A stretch of 64,000 bases of DNA from GCA-2748575 sp965222725 (GTDB taxonomy: Bacteria > Pseudomonadota > Gammaproteobacteria > Pseudomonadales > Ketobacteraceae): positions 2,542,001-2,606,000 of the forward strand of contig OZ244969.1 in assembly GCA_965222725.1 (NCBI GenBank), in the 5' to 3' direction. The position numbers and the translations under genes are program-made. This document shows positions 26,115 to 33,761 of this stretch, one piece after another. The notes beneath the pieces are model-generated. The model was not told the origin of the DNA and made no database searches. It saw nothing but the letters and a program-made list of their open reading frames with translations. Position 1 is the first letter of the stretch. Each line of letters begins with the position of its first letter.

Positions 26115-26957
26115 ATGCACGGCAGTGTGGTGGCTGATGTGAAAGAGGCATTGCCTTTTCACCAGCACAAACCCCATGAACTGATTATTTGTGCAGGCAA
26201 TAACGGATTGCTGGAAGTGGCGGGCGTTAAATATGACTACAGGGTCGGCAGAACTTTTCTGATTCCTTCCAATGTGTCCCACCGGGTGATTGGTTTTCAG
26301 GAGCAATCCGCCAGCACCCAGTTTATCTGTTTTGACGATGCCTTTGCCGCATCGCTGGGATTACTGCCTTTATCCAGTTATCTGACTACCGGCTGTTTGC
26401 GGCATTCTGTTGCCAGCCATTATCACGGCCCCAGCTTTCGGGAAAATCTGCGGCTGGGAAGAAAGCTGCAACAGGAACTGGATAACCCCACCAAGTTCAG
26501 CCACGCTCTTTGCAAAAGCCTGCTTACCCAGGTGCTGGTGAATCACTGCCGTTTAACCCGGATTCCTGATTTGGTGGTGAGCAATTCAAAACATTTCAGA
26601 ATCGAAAAGTGTTGCGATTATATTCTGCAGGATCCGGCCCGGGTGATTACCCTGGAAAACATGGCGGAAATGGCGGGTATGTCCCGTTCCTATTTTTCCC
26701 AGCAGTTTAAAAAGGTCACGGGTAAAAGTTTGATTGAATACATTACGCTGGTGAGATTGCAGAAAGCCTGCCAGTTACTGCGCCATGGTAACGACCCGGC
26801 CACCAGTATTGCCTTTGCCTGCGGCTTCGGCAATCTGGGGCATTTTTACAGCGTGTTCAAAAAACAGTATCAGATGACGCCGCTGGATTATCGTCAGTGG
26901 GCCACGCAACAACAGGGGCCAAAAGCCCCTGAAGCTCAGACCAGTTCCACCTCGTAA
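26115..26957 (+). CDS. AraC-family regulator with cupin sensor domain
   Basis: The protein of 280 residues has an N-terminal cupin-like sensor (about 5-75; PHELIICAGNNGLLEVAGV and RTFLIPSNVSH are typical) and a C-terminal AraC HTH pair (about 180-275; MAEMAGMSRSYFSQQFKKVT is the first HTH). The frame opens with a TTG at 26004, but the ATG at 26115 has AAAGGA about eight bases before it. It is divergent from the SRPBCC/KAS III/ThDP/P450 operon and is probably its activator. The 3' end overlaps the opposing DUF2797 gene by 22 bases. Confidence 0.91.
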   Translation: MHGSVVADVKEALPFHQHKPHELIICAGNNGLLEVAGVKYDYRVGRTFLIPSNVSHRVIGFQEQSASTQFICFDDAFAASLGLLPLSSYLTTGCLRHSVASHYHGPSFRENLRLGRKLQQELDNPTKFSHALCKSLLTQVLVNHCRLTRIPDLVVSNSKHFRIEKCCDYILQDPARVITLENMAEMAGMSRSYFSQQFKKVTGKSLIEYITLVRLQKACQLLRHGNDPATSIAFACGFGNLGHFYSVFKKQYQMTPLDYRQWATQQQGPKAPEAQTSSTS

Positions 26958-27745
26958 CCGGCAAACTTGCGGATATTGATAACGCCGGTATCCAGCATCA
27001 GGTACTGGCCTTTAATGCCCATCAGCTGGCCGGTCACTTCCGGTTGCTTGTCAAAGTTATGGGTGCTGACCTTGGTGGGGAATACTTCAACCGGATACTG
27101 AATATCCACTACCGTTTCATCCAGCAGTTCAACACTGTCTTCGCCAAAGCGAATCCGCAGGTCTTCCACTTTGCCTTTGCAGGTTGCCAGTAATTCATCC
27201 CGTCGTGCGATCAGATCAATGGGGTCCACGGCACCTTTCAGCATGGTGCGCCAGTTGGTTTTGTCGGGCACATGTTCTGCTATGGCCACTTCCAGCAACC
27301 CTGACAGATAACGGCTTTTGACTTTGGCAATGGGTAAGGCCTGAATGGCGCCCTGATCCATCCAGCGGGTGGGGATCTGGTTTTCCCGGGTAATACCCAC
27401 TTTAACGCCGGAAGAATTGGCCAGGTACACATAATGGGGCTGAAAACAGTGGCTTTCTGCCCAGTCCGGTTCGCGGCAGGTGCCGGCATCAAAATGGCAG
27501 GTTTCCGGTTTGACGATACAGGTGTCGCACTGGGCCAGTTTTTTAAAGCAGGGATAGCAAAAGCCCTGGCTGAAGCTTTTTTTGGTTTTTCGGCCGCAGT
27601 GAATGCAGAAAATATTGCCGGTGTGCTGCAGGGTGACAGGTTGCCCGATCAGTTCGTTCAGGGGTTGCAGTTCATCGCCCACCGGCAGCTGGTAGTTTAC
27701 CGGGGCGCTCAGTTCAGTTTTCAGTTTTCGCAGTGTGCCAATCAT
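26936..27745 (-). CDS. DUF2797 family zinc-ribbon / GIY-YIG-like protein
   Basis: This 269-residue protein matches DUF2797. It has a Cys-rich N-terminal part (CIHCGRKTK, CYPCF, CDTC, CHFDAGTC) that should bind zinc, then HYVYLANSSGVKVGITR (about 123-139), reminiscent of the GIY-YIG nuclease core. The catalytic status is unclear and the family's function is not established. It is a single gene, divergent from the MpaB-type oxygenase gene across a 267-bp spacer that holds palindromic operators. Confidence 0.86.
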   Translation of the reverse strand: MIGTLRKLKTELSAPVNYQLPVGDELQPLNELIGQPVTLQHTGNIFCIHCGRKTKKSFSQGFCYPCFKKLAQCDTCIVKPETCHFDAGTCREPDWAESHCFQPHYVYLANSSGVKVGITRENQIPTRWMDQGAIQALPIAKVKSRYLSGLLEVAIAEHVPDKTNWRTMLKGAVDPIDLIARRDELLATCKGKVEDLRIRFGEDSVELLDETVVDIQYPVEVFPTKVSTHNFDKQPEVTGQLMGIKGQYLMLDTGVINIRKFAGYEVELV

Positions 27746-27875
27746 GGGAGCTTTAGAGGAGCCTTGTCTGGTTACGGAATGAACGCCACATTATAGGAGC
27801 CGGCGGCCGGGCTGTCATAAGTCTTTGTTTTTTCTGTGAGCATCTTACCTGGATCGAATAAAAACCGAGCGTTTC

Positions 27876-27891
27876 AGAACTCGCGAGTTCT
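27876..27891. promoter_or_regulatory. Palindromic operator site 1
   Basis: AGAACTCGCGAGTTCT is a perfect 16-bp palindrome, sharing its AGAAC-N6-GTTCT arms with site 2. The centres of the two sites are 51 bp apart, close to five helical turns, so both would lie on one DNA face. A TetR-type dimer is the likely ligand. Confidence 0.6.
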
Positions 27892-27919
27892 TGCTCTTCA
27901 TGATTTTCGGTGCTATCTT
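27891..27919 (+). promoter_or_regulatory. Possible sigma-70 promoter for the MpaB-type gene
   Basis: TTGCTC (27891-27896) and TATCTT (27914-27919) are spaced by 17 bp and lie between the two palindromes. Transcription would start close to operator site 2. An alternative -10 is CATAAT at 27950-27955. The assignment is tentative. Confidence 0.4.
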
Positions 27920-27922
27920 GAA

Positions 27923-27946
27923 TTTCAGAACTAATCGGTTCTGAAA
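27923..27946. promoter_or_regulatory. Palindromic operator site 2
   Basis: Nine-base arms TTTCAGAAC and GTTCTGAAA pair perfectly across a six-base spacer. Site 1 upstream shares the inner AGAAC/GTTCT arms, so both probably bind the same protein. The site overlaps the expected transcription start of the oxygenase gene, fitting repression. Confidence 0.6.
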
Positions 27947-28012
27947 GACCATAATAAGAGCAATTTCGCGGCATACATTAGATCGCGAAATGACGACAAG
28001 GGTAGCCTGAAC

Positions 28013-29155
28013 ATGCCAATGCCAGAAGAGTACCGGCGCATCGAAGCCGGGCCGCAAAGCCCCCAGGAGCGCATCTGGTGGGACAAGTATTCCCACACCA
28101 ACCTGGAAAAGTGGCGCACCGTGTGCGACCCCCAGGCCGATGACTGTACGGCGCTGATCAAGCGGGGGCGGCCATCCGCCATGCTGGATGAAGTGGAAGC
28201 CCGGGCGCGCACCGAAGCCGGCGTGTTCAAAACCTTTACCGATCACTGTTATGACGTACCCGGCTGGGTAGACTTCGCTATGCTGGAGGAGGGTCGCCGG
28301 GTATTTCTGCGCTATGCACCCCTGCAGGGGCTGGTATTGTTGTGCAGCAGTCTGGTGGAAGGTTACACCCTGAACAAGCCGGCTCAGGTGCTGGTGGCCA
28401 CAGGGCGCCTGCAGAAAGATGTGACCAAGCGTATTTATGAAACCGGTCAGCTGCTCCATAACATGGTGGGCAAGGATCATATCAAGCCCGGTTCCATCGG
28501 GCATCGCACCCTGATGGAAGTACGTTTAACCCATTCCGCCGTGCGCCAGTTTTTGTGGGCCGGCGAAAAGTGGAATGCCGACGCCTATGATCAACCCATC
28601 AATCAGGAAGATATGGCCGGCACCGTCCTGGGCTTTGATTTTATGGTATCCCGGGGCATCAAGCGGCTGGGAGTGAACCTGTCGGAAGAAGAACAACGGC
28701 TGATGCATTACTTCTGGCGTTATGCAGGCTACGTACTGGGCGTGCGCGAAGAGCTGCTGACCCAAACCCTGGAAGAACAGTTTGTGCTGGCGCTGAAGCT
28801 CACCACACACCAGTACAATCCGACACCGGATGGTGAAGCCCTGGCCAAGGCACTACTGCGTGATATGTCCGGTGAACCGCCCTTTGGCCTGTCGGAAGAT
28901 ATGCTGCTTGCCTTTGCTGAATATCTGGGCGGCTCGGTACTGGCAAAGGATTTTCATCTGAACCCCAGTAACAGCGCCCGATTCAAGGTGCGCATGATCC
29001 GGCAGTTGATTAAAGCGGCATCAGTGGGCCGTTACCTGACACCGGACTTTCTGCAGAAGATAGTGGAAGGCAAAAATCACGAATTCCGCCGCAAGAACAT
29101 CTTTAACGGTCTGGGGGGGAACCCGGACAGCTTCGCCTTCAAGGGGCTGGCCTGA
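28013..29155 (+). CDS. MpaB-type oxygenase (DUF2236 family)
   Basis: The 380-residue protein resembles the DUF2236/MpaB family (related to fungal MpaB and the rubber-oxygenase Lcp), which bind haem b and cleave or oxidise lipids and isoprenoids. Family-type marks include the region around GHRTLMEVRLTHSAVRQFL (about 163-181) and the later Asp/Met helices. No signal peptide is seen, so it is probably cytosolic. An ATG at 28019 is also possible. The promoter holds two matched palindromes, and a strong terminator follows the stop. A TetR gene 560 bp downstream is a plausible regulator. Confidence 0.82.
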   Translation: MPMPEEYRRIEAGPQSPQERIWWDKYSHTNLEKWRTVCDPQADDCTALIKRGRPSAMLDEVEARARTEAGVFKTFTDHCYDVPGWVDFAMLEEGRRVFLRYAPLQGLVLLCSSLVEGYTLNKPAQVLVATGRLQKDVTKRIYETGQLLHNMVGKDHIKPGSIGHRTLMEVRLTHSAVRQFLWAGEKWNADAYDQPINQEDMAGTVLGFDFMVSRGIKRLGVNLSEEEQRLMHYFWRYAGYVLGVREELLTQTLEEQFVLALKLTTHQYNPTPDGEALAKALLRDMSGEPPFGLSEDMLLAFAEYLGGSVLAKDFHLNPSNSARFKVRMIRQLIKAASVGRYLTPDFLQKIVEGKNHEFRRKNIFNGLGGNPDSFAFKGLA

Positions 29156-29176
29156 ACACACAGGCCAGGAAGGGGA

Positions 29177-29210
29177 AAAAGGGTTCCGGGTTACCGGAAC
29201 CCTTTTCTTG
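29177..29210 (+). terminator. Intrinsic terminator after the MpaB-type gene
   Basis: A 13-bp perfect stem AAAAGGGTTCCGG (29177-29189) / CCGGAACCCTTTT (29194-29206) with a GTTA loop is followed by more T. It lies 21 bases past the stop codon and ends that transcript. Confidence 0.85.
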
Positions 29211-29246
29211 GTTCAGAAAGCCGGTTTTTTACCCATGACTATCTGG

Positions 29247-29263
29247 TGTCGGTACCTTTGACA
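29247..29263. promoter_or_regulatory. Possible enhancer site for a sigma-54 activator
   Basis: TGTC-N9-GACA lies about 115-130 bp upstream of the sigma-54 element, the usual distance for an enhancer-binding protein. The pattern is close to, but one base shorter than, the TGTC-N10-GACA described for GlrR. The assignment is speculative. Confidence 0.3.
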
Positions 29264-29375
29264 GCTGACAAAATCTGGCACTTTTTGCGGGAGGGTTTCA
29301 ACGAAATCGCTTCGTAAAAGGATTCGACACTCGGAAAAGCCCTTTTAAATCAACAAGATAAAAAAATACAAAAGT

Positions 29376-29391
29376 TGGCACCCCGATTGCT
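29376..29391 (+). promoter_or_regulatory. Sigma-54 (RpoN) promoter
   Basis: TGGCACCCCGATTGCT matches the -24/-12 consensus TGGCAC-N5-TTGCW, with GG and GC separated by exactly ten bases. Transcription should start near 29401-29402. No ORF of note follows within the expected transcript, which ends at a strong terminator, so the product is probably RNA. Confidence 0.8.
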
Positions 29392-29401
29392 ATATACAGG
29401 T

Positions 29402-29509
29402 TGTAATCGAATTTATTCTTACCACCCTGAAAAGAATTTTTTCGATTCCTCATCAACTTAAAAAACTACGCTGCAATGATAGGCAACCTGGATAGGTTGC
29501 CTTTTTTTT
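29402..29509 (+). ncRNA. Putative sigma-54-dependent small RNA
   Basis: Between the sigma-54 promoter and a strong terminator lies a transcript of about 108 nt. Its 5' end folds into a hairpin that begins about four bases from the predicted start. AATCGAA (29405-29411) pairs with TTCGATT (29441-29447), and ATTCTT (29415-29420) pairs with AAGAAT (29432-29437). The two helices are separated by a symmetric 3x3 T internal loop. The 11-nt apical loop ACCACCCTGAA is C-rich and could pair with GGTGG-type ribosome sites. An A-rich single-stranded stretch and the terminator's U-tail suit Hfq binding. The transcript is inferred from architecture only; no known family is recognised. Confidence 0.62.
29481..29509 (+). 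terminator. Intrinsic terminator of the putative small RNA
   Basis: AGGCAACCT (29481-29489) pairs perfectly with AGGTTGCCT (29494-29502) across a GGAT loop, followed by a run of eight T residues. No coding gene ends upstream of it apart from the one already closed by the terminator at 29177, so it must serve a separate transcript. Confidence 0.9.
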
Positions 29510-29660
29510 GCCCGAAGCGGTTAACCCATTCGTGATTATCGTCTAAACCCTCTATACCATTCGGTCTGATTACCCTCTGTTCACTACTTGTTTATGGCGT
29601 TTCGCGGTGAATCCCCGCCTGAATTCAAGTATCATGTCGCCTTTATTTGTTCCGCTATTT

Positions 29661-29682
29661 TAAGCGCTTACGTTAGCGTTAG
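29661..29682. promoter_or_regulatory. Possible TetR autoregulatory operator
   Basis: A perfect 10-bp palindrome TAAGCGCTTA (29661-29670) is followed by CGTTAGCGTTA direct repeats, 30-50 bp before the TetR ATG at 29713. TetR regulators often bind such sites in their own promoter. It does not resemble the AGAAC palindromes before the MpaB-type gene. Confidence 0.35.
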
Positions 29683-29712
29683 TTTTTTATTCGGGGTTGA
29701 TGAGTTTTATCT

Positions 29713-30402
29713 ATGAATGACGATATTTCGCTGAATTACAGAGGACGAAAAGCCAGCCGTGCACGCAGTGAACAACGCCGCAAAGCCATTCTTGAAGCCG
29801 CCCTTCGTCTGGTGGTGAGTGAAGGGGTAAGAGGGGTTCGCCATCGTGCAGTTGCCAAGGAAGCGGATGTGCCTTTATCCGCCACCACGTATTATTTTAA
29901 AGACATTGCCGATCTGATTGCCGATACCTTCACGCTGTTCGCTGAAAAAGCCATGAGCGATGTGGTAGTGCCCATTAACGAAGATGTGGCCCGCTTTATT
30001 GAAGCCAATGACGTGAACATGCTGCAGGATGAAAAAGTTCGCAACCAGCTGGTGAATGCCATGTCATCGCTGATTGTGGGGCATATTCATCACGAACTGC
30101 GGGAAAAGCGTGACCACCTGATTGCCGAGCAGGCCTTTATGCACGAATCCATTCGTGATCCCCGCCTGCGGGAAATGGCCAAGCATTATTACGAGCATCT
30201 GGTGGCGGATATGAAGCGCCTGTGCGAACGCCTGGGTGTGAAAGAGCCGGATATTGCCGCCGATATGCTGATGGGCACGATCTTCCGGATTGAATACGAA
30301 GGCCTGTTGCTGGAAAGCGCCGATGAGTTTGATGCTGAAAGAGCCCAGAAAATTCTCAAGCGCATATTTATGGCGCTGGTGATGGAAATGTTAGAGGACT
30401 GA
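29713..30402 (+). CDS. TetR/AcrR-family transcriptional regulator
   Basis: The 229-residue protein has a TetR N-terminal HTH (about 22-70; GVRHRAVAKEADVPLSATTYYF is split over helix 2-3) and an all-helical ligand domain. Basic residues before the HTH (GRKASRARSEQRRKAI) are common in this family. It precedes ung by six bases and probably shares its transcript. Candidate targets are its own promoter and the MpaB-type oxygenase gene upstream. The ligand is unknown. Confidence 0.93.
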   Translation: MNDDISLNYRGRKASRARSEQRRKAILEAALRLVVSEGVRGVRHRAVAKEADVPLSATTYYFKDIADLIADTFTLFAEKAMSDVVVPINEDVARFIEANDVNMLQDEKVRNQLVNAMSSLIVGHIHHELREKRDHLIAEQAFMHESIRDPRLREMAKHYYEHLVADMKRLCERLGVKEPDIAADMLMGTIFRIEYEGLLLESADEFDAERAQKILKRIFMALVMEMLED

Positions 30403-30408
30403 TAATCC

Positions 30409-31128
30409 ATGTCTGATGTAATGGAAGCCCCCGCAGCGGCGGATACCCGTATCCAGATGGAAGCCAGCTGGAAGCAGCGCCTGCGCAACGAATTTCAGAA
30501 AGATTACATGACGCAACTGCGGGCGTTTCTGTTGCAGGAAAAACAGGCCGGCAAAATTATTTATCCCAAAGGGGATGAGTATTTCAATGCCTTTAATTTA
30601 ACCCCTTTCGACAAAGTGAAGGTGGTGATTATCGGTCAGGATCCCTACCACGGACCGAATCAGGCCCATGGTTTGTGTTTTTCTGTGCAGCCACAGATTC
30701 CGTTTCCTCCTTCCCTGCAGAATATTTTCAAAGAGATTCAGGCTGAACTGGGTTTGCCCATTCCCGAACACGGCTGCCTGACGCACTGGGCGGAGCAGGG
30801 CGTGTTGCTGTTGAACGCGGTTTTAACCGTGGAACAGAGCAAGGCCGCCGCTCACCAGGGTAAGGGCTGGGAAACCTTTACCGATGCGGCCATTCGTAAA
30901 GTAAATGATGAGCTTGAGAATGTGGTGTTCATGTTGTGGGGTGCCTACGCCCAGAAAAAAGGCAGTTTTATTGATGCCAACAAGCATCTGGTGTTGACGT
31001 CACCACACCCGTCACCCTTGTCAGCCCACCGTGGCTTTTTTGGTAACGGGCATTTCAAAAAGTGTAACGACTACCTTGAAGCCAGGGGCCTGCCACCTAT
31101 CGACTGGCGTGTGCCGCCGCTGGATTAA
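30409..31128 (+). CDS. ung: Uracil-DNA glycosylase
   Basis: The 239-residue family 1 enzyme removes uracil from DNA to begin base excision repair. The water-activating motif GQDPYHGPNQAHGL (about 75-88) and the DNA-intercalation motif HPSPLSAHRGF (about 202-212) are intact. The length is slightly above the usual 225-230 because of an N-terminal extension. It follows the TetR gene closely, an association that is probably positional rather than functional. Its stop is nine bases from the convergent AraC gene. Confidence 0.97.
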   Translation: MSDVMEAPAAADTRIQMEASWKQRLRNEFQKDYMTQLRAFLLQEKQAGKIIYPKGDEYFNAFNLTPFDKVKVVIIGQDPYHGPNQAHGLCFSVQPQIPFPPSLQNIFKEIQAELGLPIPEHGCLTHWAEQGVLLLNAVLTVEQSKAAAHQGKGWETFTDAAIRKVNDELENVVFMLWGAYAQKKGSFIDANKHLVLTSPHPSPLSAHRGFFGNGHFKKCNDYLEARGLPPIDWRVPPLD

Positions 31129-31137
31129 ATTGGTGGT

Positions 31138-32034
31138 TCAGCCCCGCTCCAGGCGCCGGTAATCCCGCGGTGAAATGCCAATTACTTTTTTGAACAGCCG
31201 GGAAAAATACTGGGGATCTTCATAGCCCAGGGATTCACTCACTCCGGCAATGGTCTGATCGGAAATATCCAGCAAGTAACAGGCTCGCTCCATTTTCATG
31301 TGCAGAAAATGCTGAATCGGCGATTGCCCGGTCAGCTCTTTGTATTTTTTTGAAAAATGGTACTTGGACAGATTGGCTGAGCGCGCCAGGGTTTCCAGAT
31401 CCAGCTGATCCGATAAATGCTGTTCCATCAACGCATGAATTTTATCAAGGTCCACATAGCTGCCGCTTTGCGGCCCCATCTTGGGCACCAGCACCGCAAT
31501 GTAAGTGAGCAACTGCGCCAGCAGGTTGGAGGCAAATAAAAACCGGGAAAACTGATAGCCGGTGCGTTGCACACTCAGCAGACTTTCAAAATCCGCCACC
31601 AGTTTGGCGTGAATGCCGATGGGCACCACAAAGCTGGCATCTGTGGGCATCAGGTGCTGCAGATAATCCATGGCAGACACACCACTGAAATGGGCCCAGT
31701 ACATGGTCCAGGGATCATGGCGGTTGGCCCGGTAACGGTGCTGTACGCCTTTGGGCAACACAATCAGGTCACCCTCGTTCACTGAAAATTGCAGTTCCGC
31801 ATCGGAATCTGCAGCCACCCACAGTTGTCCGCCCCCTTTGACGCAATAAATAATCAGGCAGTCATCGTGCTGCTGGCGCTCCATCATATGGCCACCGGCT
31901 TCCGGGTAGTAGCCCAGCCCCTCCACATACAGATGGGCCGTCAGCGGGTGCTGTGCCAGCTGCTGGCAGGCAAACAGGGGTACAAAAAAACGCACGCCCC
32001 CGGGTTTCAGGGGCCAGCCGGACGACTCAGGCAT
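31138..32034 (-). CDS. mmsR: AraC-family regulator of valine catabolism (MmsR-like)
   Basis: This 298-residue protein has an N-terminal AraC-type cupin domain (about 20-170) and a C-terminal HTH pair (about 195-295; LETLARSANLSKYHFSKKYK and VSESLGYEDPQYFSRLFKKV). It is divergent from mmsA, as MmsR is in Pseudomonas aeruginosa, where it activates the mmsAB operon. The shared 177-bp promoter contains a pair of 20-bp direct repeats suited to an AraC dimer. The symbol rests on context plus size and domain match, not on an alignment. Confidence 0.85.
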   Translation of the reverse strand: MPESSGWPLKPGGVRFFVPLFACQQLAQHPLTAHLYVEGLGYYPEAGGHMMERQQHDDCLIIYCVKGGGQLWVAADSDAELQFSVNEGDLIVLPKGVQHRYRANRHDPWTMYWAHFSGVSAMDYLQHLMPTDASFVVPIGIHAKLVADFESLLSVQRTGYQFSRFLFASNLLAQLLTYIAVLVPKMGPQSGSYVDLDKIHALMEQHLSDQLDLETLARSANLSKYHFSKKYKELTGQSPIQHFLHMKMERACYLLDISDQTIAGVSESLGYEDPQYFSRLFKKVIGISPRDYRRLERG

Positions 32035-32097
32035 AACAAACCGTTGATATCTGTTGGGTTAATGCTTTAATGGAATGACCACAGAGTTTCTCTGATC

Positions 32098-32138
32098 GCA
32101 ATATAGTCCATGTTTTAAGCAATATCGTCAATGTTATA
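32098..32138. promoter_or_regulatory. Direct-repeat operator for the MmsR-like activator
   Basis: Two 20-bp repeats (32098-32117 and 32119-32138) share GCAATAT-N-GTC-N-ATGTT-N-TA and are spaced 21 bp start to start, two helical turns. The second copy abuts the likely -35 region of mmsA (possible -10 TATGGT at 32150-32155), the standard geometry for AraC-type activation. Confidence 0.7.
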
Positions 32139-32211
32139 GCGGCATGGCCTATGGTACAAATAACAAGAAAGGCAACCTGAAGCGAAAATACCTGAAAGAG
32201 AATCAAATATC

Positions 32212-33723
32212 ATGTCCCAAGCCAGCCCCAAACGCGTGCCCCAGCTGATCGCCGGTGAGTTTTCCCAGAGCAGCACCTCGGAATGGATTGATGTTACCAA
32301 TCCCGCCACCCAGGAAGTGATCGCCCAGGCTCCCTGCGCCACCCCCATGGAAATCCAGGCAGCCATTGATTCCGCCAAGGAAGCCTTTCAGCAATGGCGC
32401 GATACGCCGGTGCCGGCCCGGGCCCGGGTCATGCTCAAGTATCAGGAACTGCTGAAAACCCATCATGACGAACTGGCAGAAATCCTGGCCCAGGAAACCG
32501 GCAAAACCTTTGAAGACGCCAAGGGCGATGTGTGGCGCGGTATTGAAGTGGTGGAACACGCCTGCAACATCCCCAGCCTGCTGATGGGTGAAAACGTGGA
32601 AAACGTGGCCAACGGTATCGACACCTATTCCTACACCCAGCCTTTGGGTGTCTGCGCCGGTATCACGCCATTCAACTTTCCCGCCATGATCCCCCTGTGG
32701 ATGTTTCCTTTGGCCATCGCCTGCGGTAACAGTTTTATTCTGAAGCCCTCGGAACAGGACCCGCTCACTCCCATGCGCCTGGCTGAGCTGTTTCTGGAAG
32801 CCGGTGCACCCAAAAATATTCTCCAGGTTATTCACGGCCGCAAGGAATCCGTGGATGCACTGCTGACGGACCCGGCCATTAAAGCTATTTCTTTTGTGGG
32901 TTCCGTACCGGTGGGGCAATACATCTACAAAACCGGCACCGACAACATGAAACGGGTGCAGGCCTTTGCCGGTGCAAAAAACCACATGGTGGTGATGCCC
33001 GATGCCAACAAGCAACAGGTGATTAACAATATCGTGGGTGCCTCCGTAGGCGCCGCCGGGCAACGTTGTATGGCCATCAGTGTGGCCGTGCTCGTTGGCG
33101 AAGCCAAAAACTGGATCGACGATATCAAAGGTTCACTGGAAAGCGTGCGCCCCGGCGCCTGGAACGACCCCGACGCCGCCTTTGGCCCCCTGATCAGCCC
33201 ACAGGCCCGCCAGCGCGCTCTTAATCTGATCCAGCAAGGCAAAGACGAAGGCGCCACCTGCCTGCTGGATGGCTCCGATTGCGTGGTGGAAGGCTTCCCC
33301 GACGGCAACTGGATCGGCCCCACATTGTTCACGGATGTCACCGTGGACATGAGCATCTATAAAGAAGAAATTTTCGGTCCGGTGTTATGCATCATGGCCG
33401 TGGAATCCCTGGACGATGCCATCACGCTCATCAACAATCACCCCTGCGGCAACGGCACCTCCATCTTCACCGCCAGCGGTGGCGCAGCCCGTCGCTATCA
33501 ACACGAAATCGAAGTCGGGCAGGTGGGCATTAACGTCCCCATCCCGGTACCGCTGCCGTTCTTTTCCTTCACTGGCTGGAAAGCCTCTTTCTACGGCGAC
33601 CAGCACGCCTACGGCAAACAGGCGGTACGCTTTTACACCGAAACCAAAACCATCACCGCCCGCTGGTTCGACGACGACATCCCCGCCGGCCACGGCCCCA
33701 ACATGACCATTAACCTGAAGTAA
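32212..33723 (+). CDS. mmsA: CoA-acylating methylmalonate-semialdehyde dehydrogenase
   Basis: The 503-residue aldehyde dehydrogenase has the CoA-dependent MMSDH signature GQRCMAISVAV with its catalytic Cys, a PFNFPAMIPLWMFPLAIA segment and FSFTGWKASFYGD near the C-terminus. It oxidises (S)-methylmalonate semialdehyde to propionyl-CoA with NAD+, the end of valine degradation, and can also act on malonate semialdehyde. It is the first gene of the valine operon and probably activated by the divergent AraC protein. The length is standard for the family. Confidence 0.96.
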   Translation: MSQASPKRVPQLIAGEFSQSSTSEWIDVTNPATQEVIAQAPCATPMEIQAAIDSAKEAFQQWRDTPVPARARVMLKYQELLKTHHDELAEILAQETGKTFEDAKGDVWRGIEVVEHACNIPSLLMGENVENVANGIDTYSYTQPLGVCAGITPFNFPAMIPLWMFPLAIACGNSFILKPSEQDPLTPMRLAELFLEAGAPKNILQVIHGRKESVDALLTDPAIKAISFVGSVPVGQYIYKTGTDNMKRVQAFAGAKNHMVVMPDANKQQVINNIVGASVGAAGQRCMAISVAVLVGEAKNWIDDIKGSLESVRPGAWNDPDAAFGPLISPQARQRALNLIQQGKDEGATCLLDGSDCVVEGFPDGNWIGPTLFTDVTVDMSIYKEEIFGPVLCIMAVESLDDAITLINNHPCGNGTSIFTASGGAARRYQHEIEVGQVGINVPIPVPLPFFSFTGWKASFYGDQHAYGKQAVRFYTETKTITARWFDDDIPAGHGPNMTINLK

Positions 33724-33761
33724 CCTCATCTAACTTGAAGAAATAACAGCGGGCGATTTGA

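Noticed and set aside
29276..29288. Second sigma-54-like box TGGCACTTTTTGC
   Set aside because: GG and GC are separated by only eight bases instead of ten, so it cannot be a normal -24/-12 element.
32203..33063. 286-aa minus-strand ORF across mmsA
   Set aside because: It is antisense to a gene with clear aldehyde dehydrogenase motifs; its Gly/His-rich composition is typical of shadow frames.
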